A stretch of 64,000 nucleotides of DNA from Allacma fusca (lineage: Eukaryota; Arthropoda; Collembola; Symphypleona; Sminthuridae). Position 1 is the first letter of the stretch; the number at the start of each line of letters is the position of its first letter. Both the position numbers and the translations under genes were made by a program. The notes below the pieces were generated by a model. That model saw only the letters and a program-made list of their open reading frames with translations, had not been told where the DNA came from and did not search any database. The stretch covers positions 15,066,001-15,130,000 of the forward strand of contig OX359246.1 of the NCBI GenBank assembly GCA_947179485.1, given 5' to 3'. Positions 12,838 through 25,472 of this stretch are shown here, one piece after another.

Positions 12838-13011
12838 GATGAGCAATACAATGGATGCACAAATCGAATAAATCCACCAAAACAGTTCTTTTTTGTGCAA
12901 ACTTATCCGAAGCTGTTGGGTTTTGGAATCCCATTTGTATGGAATGCAGCCTAAAGCCGAACCCCATGTGTAGCCTTTGAAAAATGTGATTTTTGCAGCA
13001 TGTCCTAACAT

Positions 13012-14734
13012 TTCAAGTGTTGTAAAAGTGCCAGTTGTGAACGAAATTTTTCCTATTTGGTTTTCTAAAAACGAAGAAAATATGGAGATTCGGGTTAACT
13101 CAAATTTCCTAGAGCCACACTTCGGGAATGTGGTTTTGAAGAATGCTTATGCTATGTAGGAAATAAAATAACAGTACACCCAAGGTTATTTATGGAAGTA
13201 TTTGCAATCGATTGCTTCTGCAAGTTGAAAATGCATGTCCATACTTTTACGGAAGTATTGTTGATGATAAATCAAACTATTTATTTGATTTAAAAGATGT
13301 CATACATGGTTTTTCATTTACAAAAGCATAGCAGAAAATCATGAGGAAAAGTAATCGGCTAATTACTTCGTGACCAGATCCTAGCTGTTTAAATAACGTA
13401 TAGTAGCGTGTAGTACTTACAGTGGAGCAAATTCGAAATGTTTATCGGCTTAGTTCCACAGTTTCAATAATTTTTATAACAGAAAAAGAGAGTTCTACTT
13501 TCCTGATCACAAAATAATCTTCCATGCTTCCTTCGGAAACAATAGTTTCATAAATGCAAAAAATTTTCATTGCTTCAATTTTTTAGTGAATTTAAAATTT
13601 TAGGCACATCCTAACCTCATATAGTTATCTGCAGCCTCACTGCTTCTATGAAAGTGCTTGCATATGAACAGGTTACACCTGGGTGATTGGGAACGGTAAA
13701 GGGAACGAATTGGGTACAATTATTTAATTCCCGAAATTTTCAGAATGGTTTGGGTAAAGGTAAACTTAGACCCGAAATTTAGGAACTGAAACAGGTCCTC
13801 TGTATGCATCAGAATCCCGTGCCCGATGGACAAAAATAATCCGAGTATTTACATCAGAAGTCCAAAGAGACGTCACAAAAAACGTCCGCGCCGGACACGT
13901 TGCTTCAAAGTAAGCCGAATTCATAGAACGAATGCGAAGGACTGACAAATCAACGTCTGCAGTTCTTTTAATATAACCGATATTCAAAATACAATTTCGT
14001 TCAACTATTCCGTTTGAAAGAATTTAAATCCAAATATTTTTAGAGCACATTACTAATTTAAGTTACAATAAATTACAAGTTGACAATGTTTATTGAACTA
14101 TTTATAATTATTACAATTACTAATTTATTAAAATACATTTTATACAGTACAGCAACAGGATAGTGTTATGGGTCAAAATAATTGTGCAGCCATTATTCCA
14201 GAACCCTCCTCATCCCCGAGTCTCATCGTCCCAATTGTTAAAACGGAATCTTAAAAAGGACTACAGATGTATCTTCCTTTAAAGTTTGTACATTACAAAG
14301 TGTAACATTAGTTTAAATTTCATGAACTTTTTTAATAGTTCACTAATTATTGTAAGATTAGAATTGTGACTATCTGTTTCTCAGTCTGTCAGAAGTCCAC
14401 AAGTCCGTTAGCATTGGTTGTACAAGAATACGTTTTGCAATTTAATGGAAAGGCAGAGCCAAAATCCTACCACTTTAGGACGAGGTTGTCAGGCGAATTC
14501 ACATAACAACATTTTATGGTATGTTTCGAAGAAACTATTCCTACAAAAAAAAAACAAAAATAGCATTTGCGTAAATACATTCCTTGCATTAATAGGAGGG
14601 AAATTTACCTTGTATAGCTGCATCTTCTGGTAGTCCAGGAGATCGTAGAAGTAATCCAAATCATCGGAACGCTGGCTATAGTCATATGATTTTAAATAAT
14701 TACCACATACCAAATATTTTTTCGTAATCCTACT
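13012..14734. repeat. Duplicated GR flank and spacer
   Basis: 13020-13450 repeats the GR 5' flank. 13683-14060 repeats 9652-9900, interrupted at about 13800-13975 by roughly 170 bp absent from the other copy. 14060-14734 holds no gene that I can support. Confidence 0.55.
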
Positions 14735-15830
14735 TGGAGACTGTATTTGTCCAGAATAAAAGCAGTCAAGACCTGCAGCTCTCTGTAAATTTTTCTAAAT
14801 TCCACTTCAGTTCTCAAAATGGGATTTTTTAAGTATAGCTCTTTCTTTACAATATAGAAATCATGTCTCAAAAACAAAGGTGAAAATTGTAGAAACGCAA
14901 GTAAGCTCCTCGTCAACATTATTACATTTCTAATTAATTTAATTTTAACTGAATTTCTAATTCATTAATAATTCATTCTAAAACTAACTGAGCTTCTTTC
15001 ATTATAAAAACTACTGAAAACATAAAATCCAGTACAGGAAATGCTGCTGTGTACGTTAGTCCAAATCAAGAGGCCAGTTGAGTCATTATGACAGCATCCT
15101 GCATCATCACGGCTGAGATCAGATGTTTCAGAAGTTTGGTAAGTTGACAAGCGACGGCAAAAAAGGCAGTTGCGGAAGTACATTTACTGTAATAAAAAAG
15201 GGAAGTTTTGTAAATAATGTATAAATGTACACTATGTAAAGTAACATGCGAAATATTCCAGGAGAATCTCTTTCGAAATTACTGTCATTGCTTCGATGAA
15301 CCGATGATGTTGTGATGAATATTTCTGTTAGTAAAACTAAAAACAAGATTCACAAATCTCGAAAACTGTTAGGAAAATATAGTACAAGGTTATGCTGAAA
15401 AAAAAATTCAAGGAAAGTATTGTTGAACTTATGTTCTGAAAAAGTTGTCTGCGGAATTGGGTTGCGTCTTCCTATTAGCAAAATAAGTATTGAAAAGCTG
15501 GACAATATTTGTGAATAATAGAGACTTTATATACTTTTGAATGTTTTAGCGAAAATAATGTAATGCTGCGGAAACCTTAGAAAATGTAACATTTGAGTTT
15601 TTGACTCTTGAGTTTTTTGCAAAGATCAAATTCATATTTATGCGAATGTAGGCGAAGCTTCCTTGTTTTGCCATCGCATTTGTATCACACTCAGAGTAAA
15701 AACGAACACCATGCGTGGCCTTCAAAATATGGTTTTTCTAGAATCTAATTCACGTTCTCAAATTGGGTTTCAAAAATGTTTTTTCTAGAATGAATTCTAA
15801 CATTTCAACTGTTGGACGAGCACCAGCTAT
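14735..15830 (-). pseudogene. GR pseudogene, degraded
   Basis: Exon 3 start is at about 14860-14735 (NPILRTEVEFRKIYRELQVLTAF then decay). Exon 2 remnants lie at 15310-14985 with in-frame stops and small deletions. Exon 1 remnants lie at 15830-15530 (a DNA match to the FFKGYAWGS region, with loss of TM1 and TM2). Several stops and indels are visible and the 3' half of exon 3 is absent. Confidence 0.7.
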
Positions 15831-16735
15831 GCAATTCAAGTTCTCAAATTGGAATTCAAAAAAGCGTTAAGTTAATGTTAACGGAAGGTCCAATGATACT
15901 GTATTTGTGAATTTTCACTGGTATTTGTTTTATTTGTAAACGTAGTGTGTATCCAAGAAATGTTATTTACAGAACCGAGTTTTTAATCAAGAGTCAATTT
16001 ATTGCTTTGCGTTTAACACTTCTACAGTAGTAGTCTGAACCAGAAGTATAGCTATCAAATGAACACGTGTCTAAACATTCGTCGACTGCTTTGTTTGTAA
16101 AGTTATTTCTTGTGTACTGAAATTTTCAAATTGCAAAAATAAACATTTTAAAATAAAGCAACACGAAATCGAATGAGTATTACCTGAATCATTTGCCCCC
16201 CCCCATTTGTACTACACCATAAAGATCCTCCAAAAATAGTTAATACACCATAGAAAATACTATTTCATATTTAATCAAAACAACAACGTTTCCCAGCTCC
16301 AACAAATTCATGCAAGTACAAAACCTCAATCGAACTGTGGTGTTAGCTCAAAATTAATTAAGGATTTTACTATAAGTCTTAATTTTCAACTACGACTGTT
16401 CGAAAAAAAACTGAAAATCGTGAAACGTTCTTGGGCAAATATTTGTCATGTTTAGCAAGTCCAGTTTAAACGGAATTCATGGCCGAACTGGTGTAGTGTA
16501 AGATTCACGAAAAAATCATTCACCGGGGTTTGAAATGTCGAAACATCATTTAATTTATAGATTGAGAATTTGCAAAATTATAACGTTTTATTGGGAGGCC
16601 GTTTTCCGTCCTTATTGGCTCATGTGACAAAGTCAGGGTGTTCGTGGTAAGTTCAAGTTTTGAAAGCAGACTTGGAAAATTGAAACATATGGTTTTCGCT
16701 GTACTGTCCATCTTATTCTAACTGTGCACAAAAAA
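15831..16735. other. Spacer without recognised genes
   Basis: Contains a C9 run at 16197-16205 and no supported coding sequence. The end, near 16640-16735, is the 3' flank of the next GR pseudogene. Confidence 0.4.
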
Positions 16736-18026
16736 TCATTTTAGCAACAGCAAATTTGCTGTGGACTCCAAAACAAATCTGAACATGGTTAGAACCAATC
16801 CATAATCAACAAAATAATAAGACCCCACCGTCACTCGTAAACTCCTGCAACTCCGCACAAATCGTTTTGAAACCGGTGACAATCTCTTTCGTGACCAGGA
16901 TTCTAACGTCTCTCTGGAGGACTTTTCGAATTAAGCAAAAAATGTGAATGCCACACTCAAATAAAATATATCCAGAATAGCTCCGCAGAACATTGAAATT
17001 GTACCATCGTTACCAAAATATCCACTCGTTGGCAGGAATAACAAATGGGCTGTAAATGTCCAGACAAAACGCAGTCAAGAACTGCATCTCTCGATATATT
17101 TTCTTGAATTGCACTTCTGTTCTCAAAACGGGATTTGTTGAGTATAGCGCTTTCGTTCCAACCTACGAGAAATGACATAAATTATGAAATACTTCAGAAT
17201 ATAGTTCTTTAAAAATAGTACACTCATTTTCACTGACAAATAAACTGACTATCAAATTACTCCAAACGTACTTAGATTCTTTCAGTATAAAGACTACTGA
17301 AAACATGAAATCCAATACAGGAAGCGCTGCCAAGTACATCAGCCCAAACCAAACGAAAATTTGATGCATCATGACGGTCACTTGGACTATCACAGCAGGG
17401 ATCAGGAACTGGATTGGTAAATCAAAAAGCGACGTTGGCAAAACAGACTGTTGTGGAAACACGGTTATTACAATAAAAAATAAAAATTGTAAACATAATG
17501 TAATAATGTAGAGGGCTAGGAAAAACGTTCCAGGGAAATCCTCGCGGAATTTCTTCTTTGTCCGTTGTCTCTCTTTTGGAAGGAATTTTTCTATTACCAA
17601 AAATACGAATTAAAAGTCTGGACAACATTTGTGAAAAATAATAACAAAATTACGTACTTTTGAATTTTTTAGCGAAAACTATATACTGTTGATGAAACTT
17701 CGGAAGTTCGTAGCGGGTTCGGATCACGTTGAAATGCAGGACAATACGAAATGTGAAGGAAAAAGTTCAAGTCAATCCAAGCATAAAATAAAGCATTTGA
17801 GTTTCTGACTCCTCTATTCTTCCAAATGTCTGGACTGTTCTCACAAAAAGCCAGATGAACAACACAATTGATGCACAAATTGAATAAATCCACAAAACAA
17901 TTCTTTTCTGTGCAAACTTAGCCGAAGCTGTTGGGTTTTCGAGTCCCATTTGTATGGAATGCAGCCCAAAGCCGAACACCATGCGTATGCTTTGAAAAAT
18001 GTGATTTTTGAAATAGGACCTAGCAT
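16736..18026 (-). pseudogene. GR pseudogene, nearly full length
   Basis: All three exons are recognisable. Exon 1 (18026 to about 17660) has lost one base at the FWWIYS motif and gained a stop in the TM2 region. Exon 2 (about 17590-17275) is fully open (FLPKERQRTKKKFREDFPG). Exon 3 (about 17160-16736) has a 2-nt insertion near its start (CGCTATACTCAAC), an internal deletion of about 50 nt around 17005, and a stop where intact copies read FAQVE. It has several independent lesions, so it is older than the LINE-broken copy. Confidence 0.8.
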
Positions 18027-18121
18027 TTCAAGTGGTGGAAAATTTCAAGCTGTGAACAAAATTGTTTCAATCTGGGTTTCTAAAAACAGACAAAATCGGG
18101 TTAACTCATGTCGCCCAGAAC

Positions 18122-19012
18122 TACTGCTGCAAGTGTTTCAGTTTGTTTCAAAAACTTCGTTTTATGTCGGTTTGCATACTGGAATGGAACGAATTTCAGG
18201 TTTTGTTTCAGTTCGAAAAACTGTGTTTCATTTCGTTTCTTTTTTTTTCAATGAACTGAAGTGGAACACAAAACGATTGTTTCAGGCGCACCCAATTATT
18301 AAAAGTACTAATATTGTAAAAAAAATGGTATAAATGTTTTAGCAGTATTATACTTTACATCGTATCCGTTTAAGCTTTGTGAGATACTGATTAATTGTAA
18401 CTTCTTATAATTGATTAATAGTTCACGAAAAAAATCATATTCTTAATGGATAATGATTTGCAGCTCTATACAGTATATCATAACAAATTTTATCGGTACT
18501 TTCGTTGCCACTTGCCAAATAGATCAAACTGGAAAAAAGGTTGAAGCTGTTGTTGGAAACAAAATGTTGACGACTTTCTTTAATCCTGTTCTTTAGGCAC
18601 ATGGATTTTGTTCTTAGCTTGGGGTGTTAACTACAAAACATTTAGCTTGGCTCAGTTATTCACTCCCTAAGGAACGAATTGAGTTTAAAACTATTTGTAG
18701 AAAATATCTCCGACAAAATAAAAGCTTAAGAATGCCGAAGCATGCGGTTGTGTATTTATTTTGATAGCTAGCGATTGAATATGCGAAGCCAAAAATGCAG
18801 TAGCATTACACAAATCCCACGAGAAATTTCCTTTGAGATTATGAGATGACTTGTGCATTGAAACGCTTGAAAAGCGTTTCATTAGGGCGGTTTTGTTTTG
18901 TTTTAGAAGCCGAACTGAAACGTTCGTTTTGCCCCAAACTGAAACAGAAATGAAATTTTGGTGAAACAAAACGAAAATTTTTGTTTCAGGAACGAAACGG
19001 TATGCAGCACCA
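18122..19012. mobile_element. hAT-like MITE with GTTTCA repeats
   Basis: An 891-bp insertion into duplicated GR 5' flank. It is bounded by the exact 8-bp direct repeat CCCAGAAC at 18114-18121 and 19013-19020. The ends are a short inverted repeat (TACTGCTGCA and its near-inverse TGCAGCACCA). Both subterminal regions are packed with GTTTCA/TGAAAC words in opposite orientation. No transposase is present. The empty-site sequence can be read in other GR flanks (AAGTCGCCCAGAACCACA). Confidence 0.8.
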
Positions 19013-19020
19013 CCCAGAAC

Positions 19021-19810
19021 CACATTTCGAGGATTTGATCCTGAATGAATACTTAAGCTATGTATGAAGACGAGTAATAATACAAACACGGGTACAAGTA
19101 AACTTTTATGGAAATATTGTAATGAAAAATCAATCGATTGGCTTGGTGGAAGATAATACTTACATTTTGAATTTGAAAAAACGTGCCAGAAAATCATGAT
19201 GAAAGTACAATCGGCTTATTACAGAGTGACCAGACCCACGCATGTTACATAACGTGTAGTACTTGTAGTTGAATTAATTCGAAAAAACGTTTTTGCGAAT
19301 TAATTTCACTTAGTTTCATTGATTTTGAACAAACTAGGCTGAATTCTACTTTCGTGGCCACAAAATTATATTCGACCCTTCCCTCGTAAACTATCCCCAT
19401 AAATAAAAAGTAACTTACATAATAAAAAAATTATTTGTGCCGATACTTTAATGTTTGTTATCTCTGCAAAAGTCTTCATGAAGAAGAAATCGCCTGGAAA
19501 ATTTGGCATGGAGCCTTATGTACTCCTGCAATCCTGTCACGGAGAGGATTTTCAAGTGTTATCTATTTATTATCATAAATTAAGAAAAAATGAAAGATAA
19601 ATACGTAATCTGAATAACATGTACATATACGTAAAAATGTAGTGGCTATTTATAGATGTTCGTCATTGGAAATCATTGGTTTAGTTTGATGTTTGACTAG
19701 CCAACTGGAACTAAATTAATTAAATTATTGAATCACAAAAACTGCCCATTCTGCAACATACACAATAAGTGACTAATACACATTCTAAATACGCGCTATT
19801 CAGTATCGGG
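19021..19810. repeat. Duplicated GR flank
   Basis: 19021-19440 continues the GR 5' flank interrupted by the MITE and repeats blocks at 8640-8960 and 9960-10330. No coding sequence supported. Confidence 0.55.
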
Positions 19811-20100
19811 GGGATCTGATTCCATTAATACGTAAGACAATAAAATGAATGTTCCAGATCATTTACAACATAGCAAACATAAAATCATACATTTAAATTT
19901 TTGGCTTCAGTATTCTTCCAAATGTCGGCATGTTTCTCACAAAAACCAGATGAACAATCAAATAGTGACAAGGATTGAATGAATCCACTGAAATAACTTT
20001 TATATTTATAGAATTCCTTTTGTATGACATAGTGCCCAAAACCGAACCCCAAGCGTAGCCTTTGAAAATTATCTTTTTGTTACAGTGGGTCATCACATTT
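19811..20100 (-). pseudogene. GR exon 1 remnant
   Basis: Reading from 20098, the residues KGYAWGSVLG are still visible. TM1 and TM2 positions are recognisable only at DNA level (TTCTTCCAAATGTCGGCATG, GATCTGATTCCATTAATACG). Frameshifts and deletions remove the open frame. No exon 2 or 3. Confidence 0.55.
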
Positions 20101-20606
20101 CGCCTGGATGAAGATACCAATTCAGTAATTATTGTATTTTCAAAATCAGTCTTCAGAAAATAGAGAAAATATTGAGAAAAGCATAATCAAGTTTAACTGT
20201 ACAGGCACGAGTTTGGAGGTAAAGGATTTACTTGAGTTTACCAAATTGAGGCGGTGAGTTTTCACTAAAACTAAAATAAATTATTTATGCACAGTAAAAC
20301 ATGTGACTTACGCTGACAATTTTGCTTTCAGTGAAACAGCTTATACATTATAGATTATTTTGCTTTTTCTTCCACGATTTATTTTTCAAGCAATAATATT
20401 GAAAAATCTATGTACGCATGTCCTTGGATATTAATTCAATTATCAATTGGTTTCCAGAAAATCATTTTTTTCAAATACTCCGTCAGCAATATAATTGTGG
20501 CAAGGATTGAATAAAACAAAAATACACCACAAAAATAGTACATTTTTGTGCAAACTAACAATAAGCTAAGCTGCTTTGTTTTGGGATTCCATTTGTATGG
20601 TACAGA

Positions 20607-21584
20607 CATAGATGCACGTCCTCATGAGGACAGAGTGCAGCACTCGCACTCACCTCGCACTCAGTGTACTCACGAGTTTACTTTGAGGACGAGCACATGT
20701 TATTGCAACCGTGCACTCATAATCATGAGTGCGAGTACATACCACATATTTGTTTATTAATGAGTGCGAGGACGAGAATACAAAAATATACTCATTTAAA
20801 AAAAATGCAATACTCTGCACTCTAGTGTAAAAAATACAATGTAATACTTGGTTTGTATATGTCGTATATACAATTTTGTACAACTACGAAAATTAGAAAC
20901 GAAACAAAATTGTTCAGTGAGTATGATTAAGAATTATACGTTAATATTTCAGTAATAATAATCTTGTGCCAATCTTATGTTTTTAAAAATGAGTTAGAAC
21001 AATGTGAAGCAAAAAAAGCGAAAAACTATTTTTAAACTCATGGAGACTTGTTCAAATAAAAACAATTGAGGCTTAAAAGGTCTGCAATTGAAAATATTTT
21101 GTGTTACCGTAATTTTCGCATCGTTAAACTAAGCATTTTCAAATAACAATTTGCAGCATTTAGCCTTTATCGTCTTTGTAGCCATTGTAAGCATTTGTTA
21201 TTTACTCATGTGTGTTAATCATTTCAAACTGACCATTTTCTGCTTGTAAAAATATTCCAACTTAAAAAGCATTTTCAAATTGATACATATAGTTTTGTTT
21301 GCTTATTAACATAATAAAATTACATGTAAAAATAAATATGGAACAAAATTATTTGCATGCATTGCAAATGGATAAGTCAGGTATGCATACATATGTATAT
21401 ACACATCAAAATCACTCATGAGTGCGAGTGCGAGGATACAATTCTAGTATTCTGTCCTCATGAGGACGAGTGTGAGTGCAGACTTGACATTGTTTAACAT
21501 ATCAGCGGGAGGATGAGTGCAGTTCATTGAAATTGTACTGGAGTGCGAGTGGAGTGCGAGTGCTAAAGAAAATGTGCATCTATG
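20607..21584 (+). repeat. Left terminal module of the composite element
   Basis: MITE-like module with terminal repeats CATAGATGCAC/GTGCATCTATG. Subterminal runs of GAGTGCGAG and CTCATGAGGAC sit at both ends, and the middle is AT-rich and non-coding. The inner terminus supplies the ATG in front of the transposase frame. The inverted partner is at 28271-29228. Confidence 0.85.
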
Positions 21585-22840
21585 GTATGGACGCGATTCA
21601 AACGGATTGTGGTGGATGGAAATTTGGAAGTTAATTTTGTTCAGTGTAATAACTGTCGGTCAGTTTTAGCTAACTCGTCCGAGTCAGGAACTTCAAGTCT
21701 TAATCGTCATAATTGCAAATCTATCACCTCACTATTCATTTTTGGTTTTGTTAAAAAAGGGGTTTCAGAATCATAAAGATTGCAACTTAATGAGAAAATT
21801 GTTACAGGATTATCACAAGATTTACGGGTTTTGAATTCCGTGAACCAAAGAGGATTCAATCTGATTGCACAGTCATTAGTAAATTATGGATCAAAATTTG
21901 GTGCAACTGATATCAGAAAAGTAATTTTTGATAGAACCACGTTGTCCAGAAGAAAACTACGGGATACTTACCAAAACGTAAAAACAAATGTCATGAAAAT
22001 TATTAACTCCAGTCCAACCAGCCGATACAGTTTTACTTTAGACATATGGTCAGAAAAGCACAAGAAAAGACATTTTCTGTCTTTAACAATTCATTTCTTT
22101 GATCTTAATTTCAACTTGAACAGTTATTTGTTCGAAGTAAAGTAGATGCCATCTGATAAAGTGAAAACGACCGATAAAATTCGAAAACTAAGTAAAGAAA
22201 TTTTGACATCGTTTTTTTGGTGATCGAGCCGAAGAAATATTCAGAAATTCCATCTGTATCACAGATTCTGGATCCAACATGATTAGTGTATTTCCGAAGA
22301 GGCTGCCATGCCAATTCCACAAGTTAAATAATATACTGCACAAGTTATAGGAAAAACCTTCAAAGACCCGATGACCTCGAAAAGGCCCAGTTAGTGCAAA
22401 AAAGGCTTACAGAACTAGAGTCAATTTTTAATTGCATTGAAGGTGTAAAGAAACTGGTTGCATATTTTAAGCACTCGGAGCAACTCTGAAACAGCAATTT
22501 GACACAAGGTGAAATAGCCGTTTGGTAATGCCGTAGTCCGTGTGGGTCAACATGGAAAAAGTGGAAACAATTCGTTTGGAGAAAAATCAATTGCAGCGTC
22601 TCGCCGGGTTCAACAAGGATTTGATCAACATTTTGCTGCAGTTTCTGAAGGTTTGAGTAGTAAAGCAAGACCTACGATTCATCTCGTTGCAATTTGGATT
22701 AAAACATTAAGGGACCATTTATCTTTAACAAATACGGATAACGCTGCAATAATATCTTTGAAGAATTATGCTGCAGAATTGTTTAACCGGTATTGCACTT
22801 TGGATATTGAATACTAAGCTGCCTGTATATTTGATCCAGC
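21582..22840 (+). pseudogene. Decayed hAT transposase
   Basis: An N-terminal BED-type zinc finger is visible (VW-x2-F, C-x2-C, then SLNRH). A segment follows with LDIWSEKHKKRHFLSLTIHF, then ITDSGSNM, the hAT D/N motif region. Further down are RPTIHLVAIWI and a segment ending in CIFDPA, matching the pre-insertion TI..V and LDPR regions of hAT enzymes. In-frame stops lie at 21774 and 22143, a frameshift near 22212, and further breaks at 22400-22540. The conserved residues before VW are missing: the frame starts exactly at the inner edge of the left module. The C-terminal dimerisation region was not found. Not functional. Confidence 0.8.
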
Positions 22841-22884
22841 GTAAGTGCGCATTGTTTTTAATTTTATTAAGTGACGCACATAAT

Positions 22885-22980
22885 GATTGATTACATGGAG
22901 GGCACGTAAGGAATTATTTACAGGGAGGCCACTTAAGGTATTCATTATAGGGAGGCCACATATAAACTTAGTTTATAAAT
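22885..22980 (+). repeat. Degenerate ~30-bp repeats (GGGAGGCCACTTA)
   Basis: Three imperfect units of the form GGAGGCCACTTAAGGxATT in plus orientation. The same unit occurs inverted at 27240-27320 and direct at 27415-27610. Confidence 0.6.
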
Positions 22981-24780
22981 AAACAATAGGATTTACAAAT
23001 GATAGAATAATGACATAATTAAAACATTACCATGCACTCTGTAAGCAAGTAAAATAGCCCAACAATCCTAATATGATTTTTCTCCCTGTTTAGCTTCTGT
23101 AAATACGCGTTGAGAATGGACTCATTCCACTCAGGCCCGCAGATAAATATGTTTTCGAATAATGTACCAACACACAAATAGACTAATATCTTACCAATTA
23201 TACTAGCATTCCTTCATGACACTGCAACAATATGAGACGAAAACAATGTGGAGTAATAGGCAGATGCGTCATATTCTGACCTATAAAGGTAATGTCCCCA
23301 AGTAAGTTAACCTATTTTCTACAGTCGCCATTACGGTCACGGCGCCCATCTGGAAAATTTATTAGAAAAAGTCTGTCAAATTTGTATTAGTTCGGGAATG
23401 AATTATGAGTAAATAAACACCATGCATAAATACCTCTGTGAGATCACCTCTTGAGAAACAAAAATGAGATTCAGAGGTATCAATACAGGATTCATGTACA
23501 TAATGCCTCCTTTAAATAATTTAGCCATCAATTAGCTGTGTACCGGGTGGGAATCATAAATATTTAGAGATTAATTTCAGCGTAAGTTTATTAGCTATGC
23601 AACGTCCGTTTTTATTGTTCTAGACTCCAATGTGTTTCATATGAGAAGTTATCGGGCTTGCAATACAAAGCTTCAATCTAGTTGAGTTTGATATTACGAA
23701 GAGAAAATCATATGTGGGAAACCATTGAAAAACAATTTATTAACTAAAAAATTCGGTCTACTTAAATCTGTACTATTTCGAGATGTTTGTTGGTTGATTA
23801 GTGGTAATTATTGAAATAATTACATCAGCTTGGCCGTCATGGTAAGCTGTCGGAATCTGAATGTCGTCATATGAAAATTGAATAATAAACATTTTATTAG
23901 AATTTGCGCTGTACTTGTCGAATTTCTCTAGAATTACTTATAGCAACGGCCTAGAAAGTCCTTTGAAGTACTTACTATTAGTATCCAATGAGTTGTTTAT
24001 TTGTTGCTGTGGTTGTTAATAAAAAACATTGACATCGTCTTGTTCATCAGGATCCGCAATCCGATACTGAATTTCATCGTTCGAAAATTAAAAAATAAAT
24101 ATCAACTCATTAAAATTGGTTCTGCACTTCTCGACTTTCTCTGGATTTTTTTAGAATTAAAAGGATGCAACTGTTTTCGGTAACATGGCTCATATGATTA
24201 AAAACTGTCAGGCTACTTTACAATATACAACCTGCAAGCATTTCACGGAAGTTAATATTTAACAAAGGCATATCAGGTGCAGTGAAGTAATTGCCGTTAG
24301 TATTCCCGTTGCTTCGGTAACTCATAAAACGCCAAGTGTTCGGTGTGTGGATAGAATCACATGGGATGTTATTGGCTCGTAATCGTATCTCGTGATCTTG
24401 ATCTCCTGAGAAATGTTCCTGATTAAGGACGCGATAAGGCTCTAAGACGCTCTCTTGATAGTTTTCACTGAGACGAACAAAGGGCTTATTTCCGGTTCAC
24501 GGGCATAAGGATATTGGTTCACACAAAATTTCAGAAGAAGTTTTGTTTTCTCTAATTCGTTTGAAATTTCAGTTTTCAACCTGTCATTACCGGGAATCAG
24601 GATGTTATTTCTTTCAACAAGCCTGAAACCTCTCAATTGTAATGTTAGCCGCTTTGTAAAATCGCTAATATTTGAATTTCCGTGTCGTTTAAATCGCTTA
24701 ATCGTACGCAGTTTGTAACCGTAGAGTTAGTTACTAAGTGAAGAAGATATGTTTGTTCAAAGACCTACTTCTGAAACCTT

Positions 24781-25175
24781 GTGGGAAGGTGGGTGGGACG
24801 GGTGAATTACATTGTGAAGAAGCGTTGTAGATTCAGTTGTGCTTACTTAAATGAATATTCCTAAAGCCGTTTGTGGCTATGTGTAGGCTGCTTAGGACGA
24901 GAACAGAGACCACAATGGAAGATATATAGCTTCATAGCCTGCGGGATCTATTTTGTAAAAATGCTTTCAAGTTTGTGTAGTTACATACTAGTTCACGTCC
25001 CTAAAGCCGTGTTTAATGTTACGGAAAAGTGGGTGGGACGGGTGAATTACATTGTGAGGAAGCGCTATAGTTTAAGTAGCTCATACTAAAATGCATATCC
25101 CTATAGCCGTGTGTAGCTATACACGGGGAAAATGGTGGGACGTGTGAATTACAGTGTGAAGAAGCAGTAAAATTG
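24781..25175 (+). repeat. Three imperfect copies of a ~100-bp unit
   Basis: The unit GGTGGGACGGGTGAATTACA followed by GTGAAGAAGCG recurs at about 24791, 25029 and 25133. Each is preceded or followed by CCCTAAAGCCGTGTGTAGCTAT. No ORF spans them. Confidence 0.6.
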
Positions 25176-25472
25176 TGCTGCTTCTCTCGTATCTGTAACG
25201 GCTTGTCTAACTGTGCTCAGAATATAATCAATTGTGCAAACATAAACTTTTATGAGTTCGTTCGATAAAATGGGATTACGGCGGGTATTTACAGCGATTC
25301 ATATATCCCGCTGGGGTGTAATATGTAATAATACTGTTTATTCAGGTCAAGTTTGACCTAAGCCCTTACAACCTTTACATTAGTGTGTGCATTAGTTCTC
25401 AAAACAGGCTTCTAATAATACGTTTAGACAACTTAAATTAGTTACTCGCAATACTGGGATAATTTTCAAAGC

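Larger units (their letters stand above)
10486..13011 (-). pseudogene. GR gene split by a LINE insertion
   Basis: Exon 1 is split: 13011-12851 (MLGHAAKITFFKGYTWGS...) and 11655-11447. The two pieces sum to 370 nt, exactly the exon length of intact copies. Between them lies 1.2 kb of LINE sequence flanked by the 13-bp direct repeat GATGAGCAATACA. Exon 2 is 11377-11059 (319 nt, open). Exon 3 is 10953-10486 (468 nt), with a 3-nt insertion (an extra Ile before QVE) and a one-base deletion in a T run near 10566 that shifts the frame before the last helix. Splice sites remain intact, so the LINE insertion may be young. The one-base deletion could be a sequencing error, but the insertion alone disrupts the gene. 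Confidence 0.85.

Noticed and set aside
18691-19197. 168-aa minus-strand open frame
   Set aside because: Most of it lies inside the MITE at 18122-19012 and the rest in duplicated flank; no domain, and other flanks do not keep the frame.
20548-20883. Frames at the left end of the composite element
   Set aside because: They translate GAGTGCGAG repeats of the terminal module; composition is repetitive and the inverted copy does not preserve them.
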